Positions 42,663 to 50,471 of a stretch of DNA of 64,000 bases are shown here, in pieces (the stretch's first letter is position 1; the number at the start of each line of letters is the position of its first letter). The stretch lies in contig NZ_JAIQDE010000023.1 in NCBI RefSeq assembly GCF_020037015.1, forward strand, positions 62,001 to 126,000. Direction: 5' to 3'. The notes beneath the pieces are model-generated. The model made no database searches. It had not been told where the DNA came from and was given only the letters and a program-made list of their open reading frames with translations. This stretch comes from Corallococcus sp. AS-1-6 (GTDB lineage: Bacteria; Myxococcota; Myxococcia; Myxococcales; Myxococcaceae). A program made the translations under genes and the position numbers.

Positions 42663-44102
42663 ATGCGCGTGGTGTCAGTGGAGGAGGCCCTGGTCCCGGG
42701 AGACCTGCAGGCGGTGTTCGACCGCCTCCAGGCGCGCCGCTGGGAGCTGGCGAAGACAGGGCCGAAGGAGCGCCTCGCGCGGCTGGAGAAGCTCAAGGCG
42801 CTGCTGCTGGAGCGGCGTGAGGAGCTGGCGGACGCGCTGCACGAGGACTTCCGCAAGCCGCCCGCGGAGGTGGAGGCGACGGAGATATTGCCCGTGCTGC
42901 TGGAGCTGGCGCACGTGCAGAAGCACCTGAAGGCGTGGATGAAGCCGCGCAGGGTGGGCGCGCCGCTGCTGCTCACGGGAACCAAGAGCGAGGTGCACCC
43001 GGAGCCCAGGGGCGTGGTGCTCATCCTGGCGCCGTGGAACTACCCGTTCCACCTGCTGGTGTCGCCGCTGGTGGCGGCGGTGGCGGCGGGCAACGCCGTG
43101 CTGTGCAAGCCGAGCGAGAAGACGCCGGGCACGGCGCGCTTCCTGGCGCAGTTGCTGCGGGACGTGTTTCCGCAGGACGAGGTGGCGCTGGTGGAGGGTG
43201 GCGCGGAGGTGGGCGAGGCGTTGCTGCGGCTGCCGTTCGACCACTTCTTCTTCACGGGCGGGCCGCGCGTGGGGCGGAGGGTGATGGAGGCGGCGGCGAG
43301 GCACCTGGCGGGGGTGACGCTGGAGCTGGGTGGCAAGTCGCCGGTCATCGTGGACGCGTCAGCGGACGTGGACGCGGCGGCGGAGCGGATTGTCTGGGGC
43401 AAGTTCCTGAACGCGGGGCAGACGTGCATCGCGCCGGACCACGTCTGGGTGCACGCGTCGAAGGAGGAGGCGCTGCTGTCCGGGATGAAGTCCGCGCTGG
43501 AGCGCTTCTACGGGAAGACGGAGGAGGCGCGGCGGGCGACGCCGGACTTCTGCCGGATGGTGGATGACGGCGCGTACAAGCGCGTGTGCCGGCTGCTGGA
43601 TGAATCCGTGGCGGGAGGCGCGCGGGTGGTGGCGGGGGGCGGCGTGCACGCGGAGACGCGCTACATCGCGCCGACGGTGCTGGCGGACGTGACGCCGGAG
43701 TCCGCGGTGATGGATGAAGAGATTTTCGGGCCGCTGTTGCCGGTGCTGCGCTTCGAGTCCCTGGATGAAGTGGTGGCGCAGGTGCGCGCGGGGGGCAAGC
43801 CGCTGGCCCTGTATGTCTTCAGCCACGAAGAGGCCACGGTGGAGCGCCTGCTGAAGGAGACGAGCGCGGGCGGCACGGTGGTGAACAACGTGGTGTTGCA
43901 CAACGTGAACCCGCACCTGCCATTCGGAGGCGTGGGCCAGAGCGGCCTGGGCGCGTACCACGGCGAAGCGGGCTTCAAGGCCTTCAGCCACGAGCGCGCG
44001 GTCGTGCGGCAGGGCCGTACGGCCTTCACGAACCTCTTCTTCCCACCCTACCGGGGCAAGGCCCAGCGCCTAGCCCGACTCGCGAGCAAGCTGTTCGAAT
44101 AG
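42663..44102 (+). CDS. Class-3-type aldehyde dehydrogenase (second of two)
   Basis: This 479-residue enzyme is the tandem paralogue of the previous gene and shares its layout: WNYPFHLLVSPLVAAVAAGNAV, LELGGKSPVIVDASADVDAAAE, nucleophile Cys255 in NAGQTCIAPD and the terminal FFPPYRGK. It carries GGAGAGAGG before ATG 42663 and lies 27 bp after the first gene, so it is part of one operon. The paralogues differ in the substrate-channel residues of the N-terminal region, hinting at different aldehydes, but this needs assay. Both would be induced when the TetR regulator is inactivated. Confidence 0.92.
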   Translation: MRVVSVEEALVPGDLQAVFDRLQARRWELAKTGPKERLARLEKLKALLLERREELADALHEDFRKPPAEVEATEILPVLLELAHVQKHLKAWMKPRRVGAPLLLTGTKSEVHPEPRGVVLILAPWNYPFHLLVSPLVAAVAAGNAVLCKPSEKTPGTARFLAQLLRDVFPQDEVALVEGGAEVGEALLRLPFDHFFFTGGPRVGRRVMEAAARHLAGVTLELGGKSPVIVDASADVDAAAERIVWGKFLNAGQTCIAPDHVWVHASKEEALLSGMKSALERFYGKTEEARRATPDFCRMVDDGAYKRVCRLLDESVAGGARVVAGGGVHAETRYIAPTVLADVTPESAVMDEEIFGPLLPVLRFESLDEVVAQVRAGGKPLALYVFSHEEATVERLLKETSAGGTVVNNVVLHNVNPHLPFGGVGQSGLGAYHGEAGFKAFSHERAVVRQGRTAFTNLFFPPYRGKAQRLARLASKLFE

Positions 44103-44115
44103 GCTGGGAGGCACG

Positions 44116-44649
44116 ATGAGCTCCGACAACGCACCGCCGCGACCTGGCCGGCTGACGACCGACAGGCGATGGGCCTGGCACTGCATGCTGATGTGGTCAG
44201 GTGCATGGTTTTGGATGAGCTCGGCGAGCCCAGCCGCACCGGATGCATCCCTGTTCGCTCGACTCCGCCAGGGCATGACACGAGCCGAAGCGGAAGCGCT
44301 CGGACAAGGCGCCACACTGGGCGGATACCCGGGGAAGGTGACCTACGGGTTCTCCCCCAATGGGCAGCTTGAGAACTTCAGGATCTCGGCCTTCCACCGG
44401 GAAGCGCGCTGCGCAACGGCGTTCAAGGCCCTCCACGATGAGGTAGTTTCTGCATTGGGTTCTCCCACCTCCACCGATCGTGAGGTGGAAGGAAAGCAGT
44501 GCGAGAACTGGACCCTCAGTGACTCAGCGATTCGCATCTGCTGCAGACAAGCCAGCCCGGTGGACGGCGGAACCGGCTGGATGCTCCTGACGGCGATCAA
44601 GTCCTTCTCTCCCCATGAGAAGTTCGACATCAGCAATGGAATCCACTGA
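44116..44649 (+). CDS. Hypothetical exported protein
   Basis: This 177-residue protein starts with an N-terminal basic stretch and a hydrophobic helix (about residues 18-38; WAWHCMLMWSGAWFWMSSASPAA), so it is either secreted or anchored by one membrane segment. The rest contains a segment of the form LRQGMTRAEAEALGQGATLG, resembling SmpA/OmlA-like lipoprotein modules in its repeat shape, and four cysteines. It is visibly AT-richer than the aldehyde dehydrogenases and follows them by 13 bp with a GGGAGG ribosome site, so it may be a late addition to the operon. No function can be assigned. Confidence 0.65.
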   Translation: MSSDNAPPRPGRLTTDRRWAWHCMLMWSGAWFWMSSASPAAPDASLFARLRQGMTRAEAEALGQGATLGGYPGKVTYGFSPNGQLENFRISAFHREARCATAFKALHDEVVSALGSPTSTDREVEGKQCENWTLSDSAIRICCRQASPVDGGTGWMLLTAIKSFSPHEKFDISNGIH

Positions 44650-44657
44650 AAGACAAA

Positions 44658-44685
44658 CGCCCAGAGCGTCTCCACGCCCTGGGCG
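44658..44685 (-). terminator. Intrinsic terminator of the ABC-F gene, possibly bidirectional
   Basis: CGCCCAG (44658-44664) and CTGGGCG (44679-44685) pair, with an inner GCGT/ACGC helix, to give a strong interrupted stem around a CTCC loop. Read on the minus strand it is followed by TTTGTCTTTC, a U-rich tract, 10-38 bp after the ABC-F stop. On the plus strand it comes just after the stop of the hypothetical gene. Confidence 0.75.
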
Positions 44686-44694
44686 CCCGGTACA

Positions 44695-46317
44695 TCAGCT
44701 CCGCAGGCCCGGGGCTTCCTGGCCCGTGCGCGCGACGTACTCCGTGTAGCCGCCGCCGTACTTGTGGATGCCGTCCGGCGTCAGTTCCAGCACGCGGTTG
44801 GACAGCGCTCCCAGGAAGTGCCGGTCGTGGGACACGAACAACATCGTGCCCTCGTAGCGCGACAGCGCCGTGATCAGCATCTCCTTCGTGCCCATGTCCA
44901 GGTGGTTCGTGGGCTCGTCCAGCACCAGGAAGTTCGGCGGGTCGTAGAGCATCTGCGCCATCACCAGACGCGCCTTCTCTCCTCCCGACAACACCCGGCA
45001 CTTCTTCTCCACCTCGTCGCCGCTGAAGCCGAAGCAGCCCGCCAGCGCCCTCAGCGAACCCTGCCCCGCCCTCGGGAACGCGTCCGACAACTGCTCGAAG
45101 ACCGTCTTCTCTCCGTCCAGCAGGTCCATGGCGTGCTGCGCGAAGTAGCCCATCTTCACGCTGCCACCCAGCGCCACCGTGCCTTCATCCGGCTGCGTCG
45201 TGCCCGTCACCAGCTTCAGCAACGTGGACTTGCCCGCGCCGTTCACGCCCATCACGCACCAGCGCTCCGCGCGGCGCACCAGGAAGTCCAGGCCGTCGTA
45301 GATGGTCCGCTTGCCGTAACCCTTGCTCACGTTCTTCAGGTTCACCACGTCGTCACCGGAACGCGGCGGCGGCTGGAACTCGAAGAGCACCGTGGAGCGG
45401 CGCTTGGGCGGCTCCACCTTTTCAATCTTCTCCAGCTTCTTCACCCGGCTCTGCACCTGCGCCGCGTGCGACGCACGGGCCTTGAACCGCTCGATGAACT
45501 TGATCTCCTTCGCGAGCATCGCCTGCTGGCGCTCGTACTGCGCCTGCTGCTGCGCCTCGTTCTGCGCGCGCTGCTGCTCGTAGAAGTCGTAGTTGCCCGA
45601 GTACGTCGTCAGCGAACCGCCGTCGATTTCGACCACCTTCGTCACGATGCGGTTCATGAACTCGCGATCGTGCGACGTCATCAGCAGCGCGCCCTCGTAC
45701 CCCTTGAGGAAGCTCTCCAGCCAGATGAGCGATTCGATGTCCAGGTGGTTGGAGGGCTCGTCCAGGAACATGGCGTCCGGGCGCATCAGGAGGATGCGGG
45801 CCAGCGCCACGCGCATCTTCCAACCGCCGGACAGCTTGCCCACGTCGCCGTCCATCATCTCCTCGCTGAAGCCCAGGCCCGCGAGGATTTCGCGCGCGCG
45901 GCCCTCCAGCGCGTACCCGCCCAGCTCCTCGAAGCGGCCCTGCACGACGCCGTAGCGCTCGACGAGCTTCTCCATGTTGTCCGCCTGGTCCGGGTCCCCC
46001 ATGGCGGCTTCCAGCGCCTTCATCTCCGCCGCCACGGTGCTCACCGGGCCCGCGCCGTCCATGACCTCGGACACCGCGCTGCGGCCGTTCATCTCACCGA
46101 CGTCCTGGCTGAAGTAGCCAATGGTGACGCCCCGGTCGATGGAGACCTGTCCCTCGTCCGGGTACTCCTGGCCGGTCATCATCCGGAACAGCGTCGTCTT
46201 GCCCGCGCCGTTCGGGCCCACCAGGCCCACCTTTTCGCCCTTGTGGAGCGCGGCCGACGCCTCCACGAAGAGGAGCTGCTGACCGTGCTGCTTGCCGATG
46301 TTGTCGAGACGGATCAT
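44695..46317 (-). CDS. ABC-F family ATPase (EttA/Uup-like)
   Basis: This 540-residue protein has two ABC ATPase domains and no transmembrane segment, as in ABC-F translation or resistance factors that act on the ribosome. The two Walker A motifs are GPNGAGKTTL (about residue 36) and GVNGAGKSTL (about 355), and the signature motifs are LSGGWKMR and LSGGEKARL. The inter-domain linker (about 235-305) is a charged helix (EQQRAQNEAQQQAQYERQQ) typical of the ABC_tran_Xtn arm. ATG 46317 starts at the canonical MIRLDNIGK; an upstream frame to 46425 is not conserved. A strong terminator follows the gene. It may be housekeeping or confer antibiotic tolerance. Confidence 0.9.
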   Translation of the reverse strand: MIRLDNIGKQHGQQLLFVEASAALHKGEKVGLVGPNGAGKTTLFRMMTGQEYPDEGQVSIDRGVTIGYFSQDVGEMNGRSAVSEVMDGAGPVSTVAAEMKALEAAMGDPDQADNMEKLVERYGVVQGRFEELGGYALEGRAREILAGLGFSEEMMDGDVGKLSGGWKMRVALARILLMRPDAMFLDEPSNHLDIESLIWLESFLKGYEGALLMTSHDREFMNRIVTKVVEIDGGSLTTYSGNYDFYEQQRAQNEAQQQAQYERQQAMLAKEIKFIERFKARASHAAQVQSRVKKLEKIEKVEPPKRRSTVLFEFQPPPRSGDDVVNLKNVSKGYGKRTIYDGLDFLVRRAERWCVMGVNGAGKSTLLKLVTGTTQPDEGTVALGGSVKMGYFAQHAMDLLDGEKTVFEQLSDAFPRAGQGSLRALAGCFGFSGDEVEKKCRVLSGGEKARLVMAQMLYDPPNFLVLDEPTNHLDMGTKEMLITALSRYEGTMLFVSHDRHFLGALSNRVLELTPDGIHKYGGGYTEYVARTGQEAPGLRS

Positions 46318-46476
46318 GTGCGTACCGAAAAGGCCCGGGGAATCAGGCGGCGCGCCCTTATGCCACGAGCCGCCCGCCGGAGGGATGCTTCCGAACCCCC
46401 AACGGCCCCAGGTCCTTCCACGCAACCGGGCAGGCAGGCCCCCGCCCGGGATTCCGCCCGGCTTGAAACGTGAGGC

Positions 46477-46845
46477 TCAGGCGTCCCGGTGCACCGTGCC
46501 CGGGGAGAACGCCGGGGTGCAGATGGCCACGTACTCCGCGCCTTCCTCGTCGGGGGTGCTGTAGCGGACCCACTCGCCGGGCTCGCACACCACCGCCTGG
46601 CCGGCGTGGACGTCCATCACCCCGCCCTTGTGCTCCACCCGCAGCGTGCCCGCGAGCACCATGGTGATCTCCCGGAACTCGGGCGTCTGGCCGGGCTCCT
46701 CCCACCCGCCGGGGCTGCGCATGTGGGCCACGCTGATGTTGGACGTCTTGGAGTTCACCCGGCCCACGTACTCGTCGATGAGCTTCGGCTTGTTGCCCAC
46801 GGCCGTCACACGGATGGGCTTCGGGATGAGCGTGGGCATGCGCAT
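46477..46845 (-). CDS. Cupin domain protein
   Basis: This protein of about 120 residues is a single small beta-barrel cupin. It has an ordered pattern, from the first cupin motif near residue 55 (FREITMVLAGTLRVEHKG) to the second motif (VHAGQAVVCEPGEWVRY) and IAICTPAF-like end. The metal ligands are not the full His-His-Glu-His set: Glu is present but the typical first His positions are missing, so it may be a non-metal or binding protein. The ATG at 46845 or 46839 is possible. It is divergent from the B3/4 gene. Confidence 0.75.
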   Translation of the reverse strand: MRMPTLIPKPIRVTAVGNKPKLIDEYVGRVNSKTSNISVAHMRSPGGWEEPGQTPEFREITMVLAGTLRVEHKGGVMDVHAGQAVVCEPGEWVRYSTPDEEGAEYVAICTPAFSPGTVHRDA

Positions 46846-46913
46846 GCTCCAGGTCGTGATGGAGGGAAAAGCAGCAATCCCTACCCTATCAGCGCGTGAC
46901 GTAGAGTGCAGCC

Positions 46914-47540
46914 GTGCTGACCGTCGACCCCCATCCCCTCCTCGACCTCGTCGCCTTCACCTCCACCTTCCCCGCTCCCCTGGGGGACCTGCCCGCGCCC
47001 GACTGGCTGCAGGCCCTGCTGAAGCCCGGCGCCACCGCGCCCCTCCAGAGTGACGACGCCGTCCGGGGCGCCGTGCGCGACCTGCTCCGCCACGGCGGCT
47101 ACAAGCCCACGGGCCGGGGCAAGCCCGCGTCCGAGTACCTGGTGCGGGCCTCCGGCGACGGCACCCTGGGCACCATCAACGCCGCGGTGGACGCGTGCAA
47201 CGCCGTGTCGCTGCACAGCGGCCTGCCCATCAGCGTGGTGGACCTGGACAAGGCCCAGGCCCCGTTCCGCGTCTCCACCGCCATCCAGGGCGACCGCTAC
47301 GTCTTCAACGCCTCCGGGCAGACCATCGACCTGGAGGGCCTGCTGTGTCTCTTCGACGCGCAGGGCCCGTGCGCCAACGCGGTGAAGGACGCGCAGCGCA
47401 CCAAGACGGACGGCACCACGCGCCGCACCCTCACGCTGCTGTGGGGCACGAAGGAGTTGAAGGGCCACGCCGAGCGCGCCTTCACCTGGTACCGCGAGCT
47501 GCTGGAGCGCCTGGGCGCCACCGTCGAGCCCGTGCGCTGA
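46914..47540 (+). CDS. Stand-alone B3/B4 tRNA-editing-type domain protein
   Basis: This 208-residue protein is a free-standing version of the B3/B4 domain of phenylalanyl-tRNA synthetase beta subunit, which edits misacylated Tyr-tRNA(Phe). The signature PTGRGKPASEYLVRA followed by INAAVDACNAVSLHSGLPISVVDLD is clear. The fold fills the protein with a C-terminal helical end (TKELKGHAERAFTWYRELLERLGA). Stand-alone B3/4 proteins are widespread but their role is uncertain; tRNA editing in trans is an inference. It starts at GTG 46914, divergent from the cupin gene. Confidence 0.83.
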   Translation: MLTVDPHPLLDLVAFTSTFPAPLGDLPAPDWLQALLKPGATAPLQSDDAVRGAVRDLLRHGGYKPTGRGKPASEYLVRASGDGTLGTINAAVDACNAVSLHSGLPISVVDLDKAQAPFRVSTAIQGDRYVFNASGQTIDLEGLLCLFDAQGPCANAVKDAQRTKTDGTTRRTLTLLWGTKELKGHAERAFTWYRELLERLGATVEPVR

Positions 47541-47566
47541 AGCAAGCAGAGGATTGTCCGCCGCGC

Positions 47567-47992
47567 TCAGGTCTGCTCGGAGGTCGCGGCAGGACGGGGA
47601 CGTGCGTCCTCGGAGAGATCTTTCTCCTTCTCGGCTGAGGTGAGGATTCTCAGCGCGCCTTCGACCAAGTACCTCACCTGCAGGAAGAGCGAAGGAGGGC
47701 AAGAGCCCTCTTTGACCTCGGCATGTCCCAGACGAACGCTGCGCAGATTCGTGGCGTAGAAGAACGTGTCCTTGGAAAGCCTCAAGGCCTTGCCTGCGGC
47801 AGAACTGCTCTGCACTTCAATGCCAGCCAATTCATAGCGCTTGGTCCCGGTGCCACACAGAACGACCACACGCTCCTCGTCAGGAAAAATCTGGACGACA
47901 ATGGCGGGATGGGGCTTGCCACCCACATCCACCATCACCACTCCACGGTTGCGCAATTGAGGCTTAGGAGGAGGAGGGAAATACCGGCTCAC
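47567..47992 (-). CDS. PemK/MazF-like protein, possible toxin component
   Basis: This 141-residue protein has an N-terminal segment resembling the PemK/MazF ribonuclease fold: LRNRGVVMVDVGGKPHPAIVVQIFPDEE then VVVLCGTGTK, and later a helix-strand element TFFYATNLRSVR that matches the family's end. In MazF the loop reads R-P-A-V-V with a catalytic Arg; here it reads K-P-H-P-A-I-V-V, so the key Arg is replaced by His, and the activity may be lost or changed. The GTG 47992 start follows GGAG by 8 bp and overlaps the end of the next upstream gene by 29 bp, showing coupling. The two genes are AT-richer than their flanks. Confidence 0.5.
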   Translation of the reverse strand: MSRYFPPPPKPQLRNRGVVMVDVGGKPHPAIVVQIFPDEERVVVLCGTGTKRYELAGIEVQSSSAAGKALRLSKDTFFYATNLRSVRLGHAEVKEGSCPPSLFLQVRYLVEGALRILTSAEKEKDLSEDARPRPAATSEQT

Positions 47993-48827
47993 CCGAGCGC
48001 TCCGCGGCCATGTTGAATCGCGCATAGGCCGACTGAACGGCCTTCGAATGCTGTTCGAGCCCCGTCAGGTCGAGCCGCTCATCCATCGGCAGGAGATCAA
48101 CCGAAACCTCGGCGCCGGACATGACTGCTGCGAGCGCCAGCCCCTGCTTGCTTGAGCTGGCCAGCAATTCAGAAATAGCGAGCTTGAGCCAGGGCTCGGC
48201 CGCCCCCTGTTTGAACAACAGAGCCACCAACGCCAAGAAGAGGGCGTTGAGCCTCATTGATGCGAGCAGGGCCTCCGCTACTGGGATTGGAACATCTGGC
48301 GAGCTGATGAACGCAAGCGGATCTCCATCCTCGTTCAAATCAACGAACGTCTCTACAGCAGGAGGCGCCTCGGCGTCCGGAGGCATGGTTTCCAGCAGGT
48401 GCACCAAGCATCTGAAGGTTTCCGAGAGGTTCCGATGAAGGTCGCGCAGAAAAGGAGTCGATGCAGGGCCCAAGGCCTGCACCATCGCGTCTGGGATCTC
48501 ATCCTCCGCCACTATTTCTTCGAACTCACCCACCAGTTCAGGAAGCCCTCCAAAGGCGTCGCCTTCCCTGATGTTTTGCTGTGCCACGTAAAACCGGGGG
48601 TCTCCAACCACTGCATCGATCCGGGTGATCAGGTCATCCCGGTCTTCAGCTTCGAGGACATAGGCACCGAAGGTGCCCCCAAGTTCACGCATCTGCTCGA
48701 TGAACGCCCGCTCCTGTGCGGTCATCCGCTCCCGCGTCACGAGAGCAATGACCCGCTCCACGAGCGCCAGAAGCCCGGGCCCACTGGGCAGAGATAAAGC
48801 GGAAGGGAGTGCTGCGGAAGTCGACAT
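47964..48827 (-). CDS. Hypothetical protein upstream of the PemK-like gene
   Basis: This 287-residue protein is predicted to be largely alpha-helical and acidic. It begins with a hydrophobic-looking segment (ALPSALSLPSGPGLLALVERVIAL, residues about 5-28) but no clean signal peptide, and it has helical stretches at about 45-60, 155-175 and 195-240. It ends with the start of the PemK-like gene, overlapping by 29 bp. No known domain is recognised. As the first gene of a coupled two-gene unit in AT-richer DNA it could be the antitoxin or regulatory partner, which is speculative. ATG 48827 is preferred to the longer frame from 48866. Confidence 0.6.
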   Translation of the reverse strand: MSTSAALPSALSLPSGPGLLALVERVIALVTRERMTAQERAFIEQMRELGGTFGAYVLEAEDRDDLITRIDAVVGDPRFYVAQQNIREGDAFGGLPELVGEFEEIVAEDEIPDAMVQALGPASTPFLRDLHRNLSETFRCLVHLLETMPPDAEAPPAVETFVDLNEDGDPLAFISSPDVPIPVAEALLASMRLNALFLALVALLFKQGAAEPWLKLAISELLASSSKQGLALAAVMSGAEVSVDLLPMDERLDLTGLEQHSKAVQSAYARFNMAAERSGEPVFPSSS

Positions 48828-48941
48828 GGGCGTGTGCAATATAACGTCAGTAGCGGCAACCAGCACCCCCTACGACCGGGATGTGGTCAAGCGTAAGCAG
48901 GCGGCCATTCTGCACTCCCCTGCTGACATTCAGCAACCAAG

Positions 48942-49457
48942 TCACTTTCCCGCGCGCACACCCACCCCAGGCCTCAGCGCCAACCCGTCCAGGACGTGCT
49001 GCACGACGTCCTCCGGCGGCGGCGTCACGTCCACGGTGAACGCGTCGCCGGGCGCCTCCAGCGTCTCCAACTGGCTCTGGAGCAGCGACGCCGGCATGAA
49101 GTGGCCCTCGCGCCGCTGGAGCCGCTCGCGGATGACGGACGCGGGCGCGTGCAGGTACACCCAGCGCTCGCGCGTCGCATCCACGGTGAGCCTGGCGCGG
49201 TAGAGGGCCTTGAGGCCGGAGAAGGCCAGCACCAGGTCCTCGTCCGCCTCCAGCGCCTTCTCCATCCTCGCGCGCAACAGCTCCAGCCAGGGCTGCCGGT
49301 CCACGTCCGTCAGCGCCGTGCCCGCGGCCATCTTCCGGCGGTTCTCCACCGAGTGCAGGTCGTCCGCGTCCACGAACGTCCACCCCAGCCGGTCCGCGAG
49401 CGCCCGGCCCACCGTGGACTTCCCGGTGCCTGACACCCCCATGACGATGACCACCAT
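48942..49457 (-). CDS. gntK: Gluconokinase
   Basis: This 171-residue P-loop kinase phosphorylates gluconate to 6-phosphogluconate, feeding the pentose phosphate and Entner-Doudoroff pathways. The P-loop is GVSGTGKST at residues 7-15; DADDLH, the HSVENRRKMAAG segment and the lid FSGLKALYRARL are as in bacterial gluconokinases. ATG 49457 is preceded by GGAGG-like sequence about 9 bp upstream and places the P-loop near the N-terminus as in the family; longer in-frame starts to 49547 are unlikely. No other gluconate genes are seen. Confidence 0.9.
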   Translation of the reverse strand: MVVIVMGVSGTGKSTVGRALADRLGWTFVDADDLHSVENRRKMAAGTALTDVDRQPWLELLRARMEKALEADEDLVLAFSGLKALYRARLTVDATRERWVYLHAPASVIRERLQRREGHFMPASLLQSQLETLEAPGDAFTVDVTPPPEDVVQHVLDGLALRPGVGVRAGK

Positions 49458-49642
49458 GCCGTTGCCGCCTCCCTCGGGTCTCGCGCGCTCCCTCATGCTG
49501 CGGCCTTCCCGCTCCGCGTGCCACGCGAGATGCACGGCCGGTGACACACCGGAGGTGAGCGTCCGCTGTCCAACGCCATCACCCCCGCGTCCCAGATGAC
49601 TTCCACTTCACGACGGAGGAACCATTACCCTCCCACGCCATC

Positions 49643-50461
49643 ATGACTTCCGTGGGAGCAACCCCCGGCCGGACACCTGCCCGGCTCCTCCTGTGCAGCG
49701 GCCTGCTCGCGCTGGTGTCCCTCGCCGCCTGCCGGGACCCCGCCGCCGCCGCGGGCACCGCGCTCTTCGTCACCGCCGAGTTCGAGCCCTCCCTCAACCT
49801 CACCCGGCTGCGCGTCGCCGCCACCGCGGACGGCGCCTCCGTGCCCACGACCCTGCTGCCCGAGGACTCCAGCCGCGCGCTCGTGAACGGCGAGACGTTC
49901 CGCGTCCTCCTGGACGGCGCGGCCCACGGCACCCGGGCCACCGTCCGCGTGGACGGCCTGCGCGACGACGCCATGGTCGCCACCGGCGAGGCCACCGCCA
50001 CCGTGCGCGACGGCTACGAGGTGGAGGTCACCGTGCGGCTGACCGCCTCCCACGGCGGCACCTTCTGCGTGGACTGCCCGGACGGCTGCTGCCGCGACGG
50101 CGTGTGCACGTCCCGCACCGTGCGCACCTGCGGCGTGGGCGGCGTCGCGTGCGAGGCCTGCGACACGGCCCGGGCCGACACCTGCACCGACCGCGGCGCC
50201 TGCGGCTGCGGCACCGGCCCCGCCTGCGGCACCAACGCCAACCGCTGCGACGCAGGCCGGTGCTACTGCAACAGCAGCAACGCCTGCGGCCCGGGACTGG
50301 CGTGCATCGATGGCGCGTGCCGCTGTGACCCGTCCACCTGCAATGGCTGCTGCGCTGGCAACAGTTGCATCTCCGCGCCCAACAAGGGCCAGTGCGGCAA
50401 GGGCGGCGAGGCCTGCAAGAAGTGCGAGAAGCGGTGCAACCCGGACGGCTCCTGCGACTGA
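49643..50461 (+). CDS. Cysteine-rich lipoprotein
   Basis: This 272-residue protein has a lipobox LVSLAAC (Cys30) and a beta-rich domain (about 40-130). The last 140 residues are packed with cysteines in CxxC, CC and CxC arrangements (e.g. CVDCPDGCCRDGVC, CRCDPSTCNGCC) reminiscent of EGF-like or von Willebrand-like repeats. Such cysteine-rich lipoproteins are common in myxobacteria and are likely cell-surface proteins stabilised by disulfides. No enzymatic motif is seen. It starts at ATG 49643 and ends just before the ceramidase gene, with which it converges. Confidence 0.78.
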   Translation: MTSVGATPGRTPARLLLCSGLLALVSLAACRDPAAAAGTALFVTAEFEPSLNLTRLRVAATADGASVPTTLLPEDSSRALVNGETFRVLLDGAAHGTRATVRVDGLRDDAMVATGEATATVRDGYEVEVTVRLTASHGGTFCVDCPDGCCRDGVCTSRTVRTCGVGGVACEACDTARADTCTDRGACGCGTGPACGTNANRCDAGRCYCNSSNACGPGLACIDGACRCDPSTCNGCCAGNSCISAPNKGQCGKGGEACKKCEKRCNPDGSCD

Positions 50462-50471
50462 CGGGCGCGCG

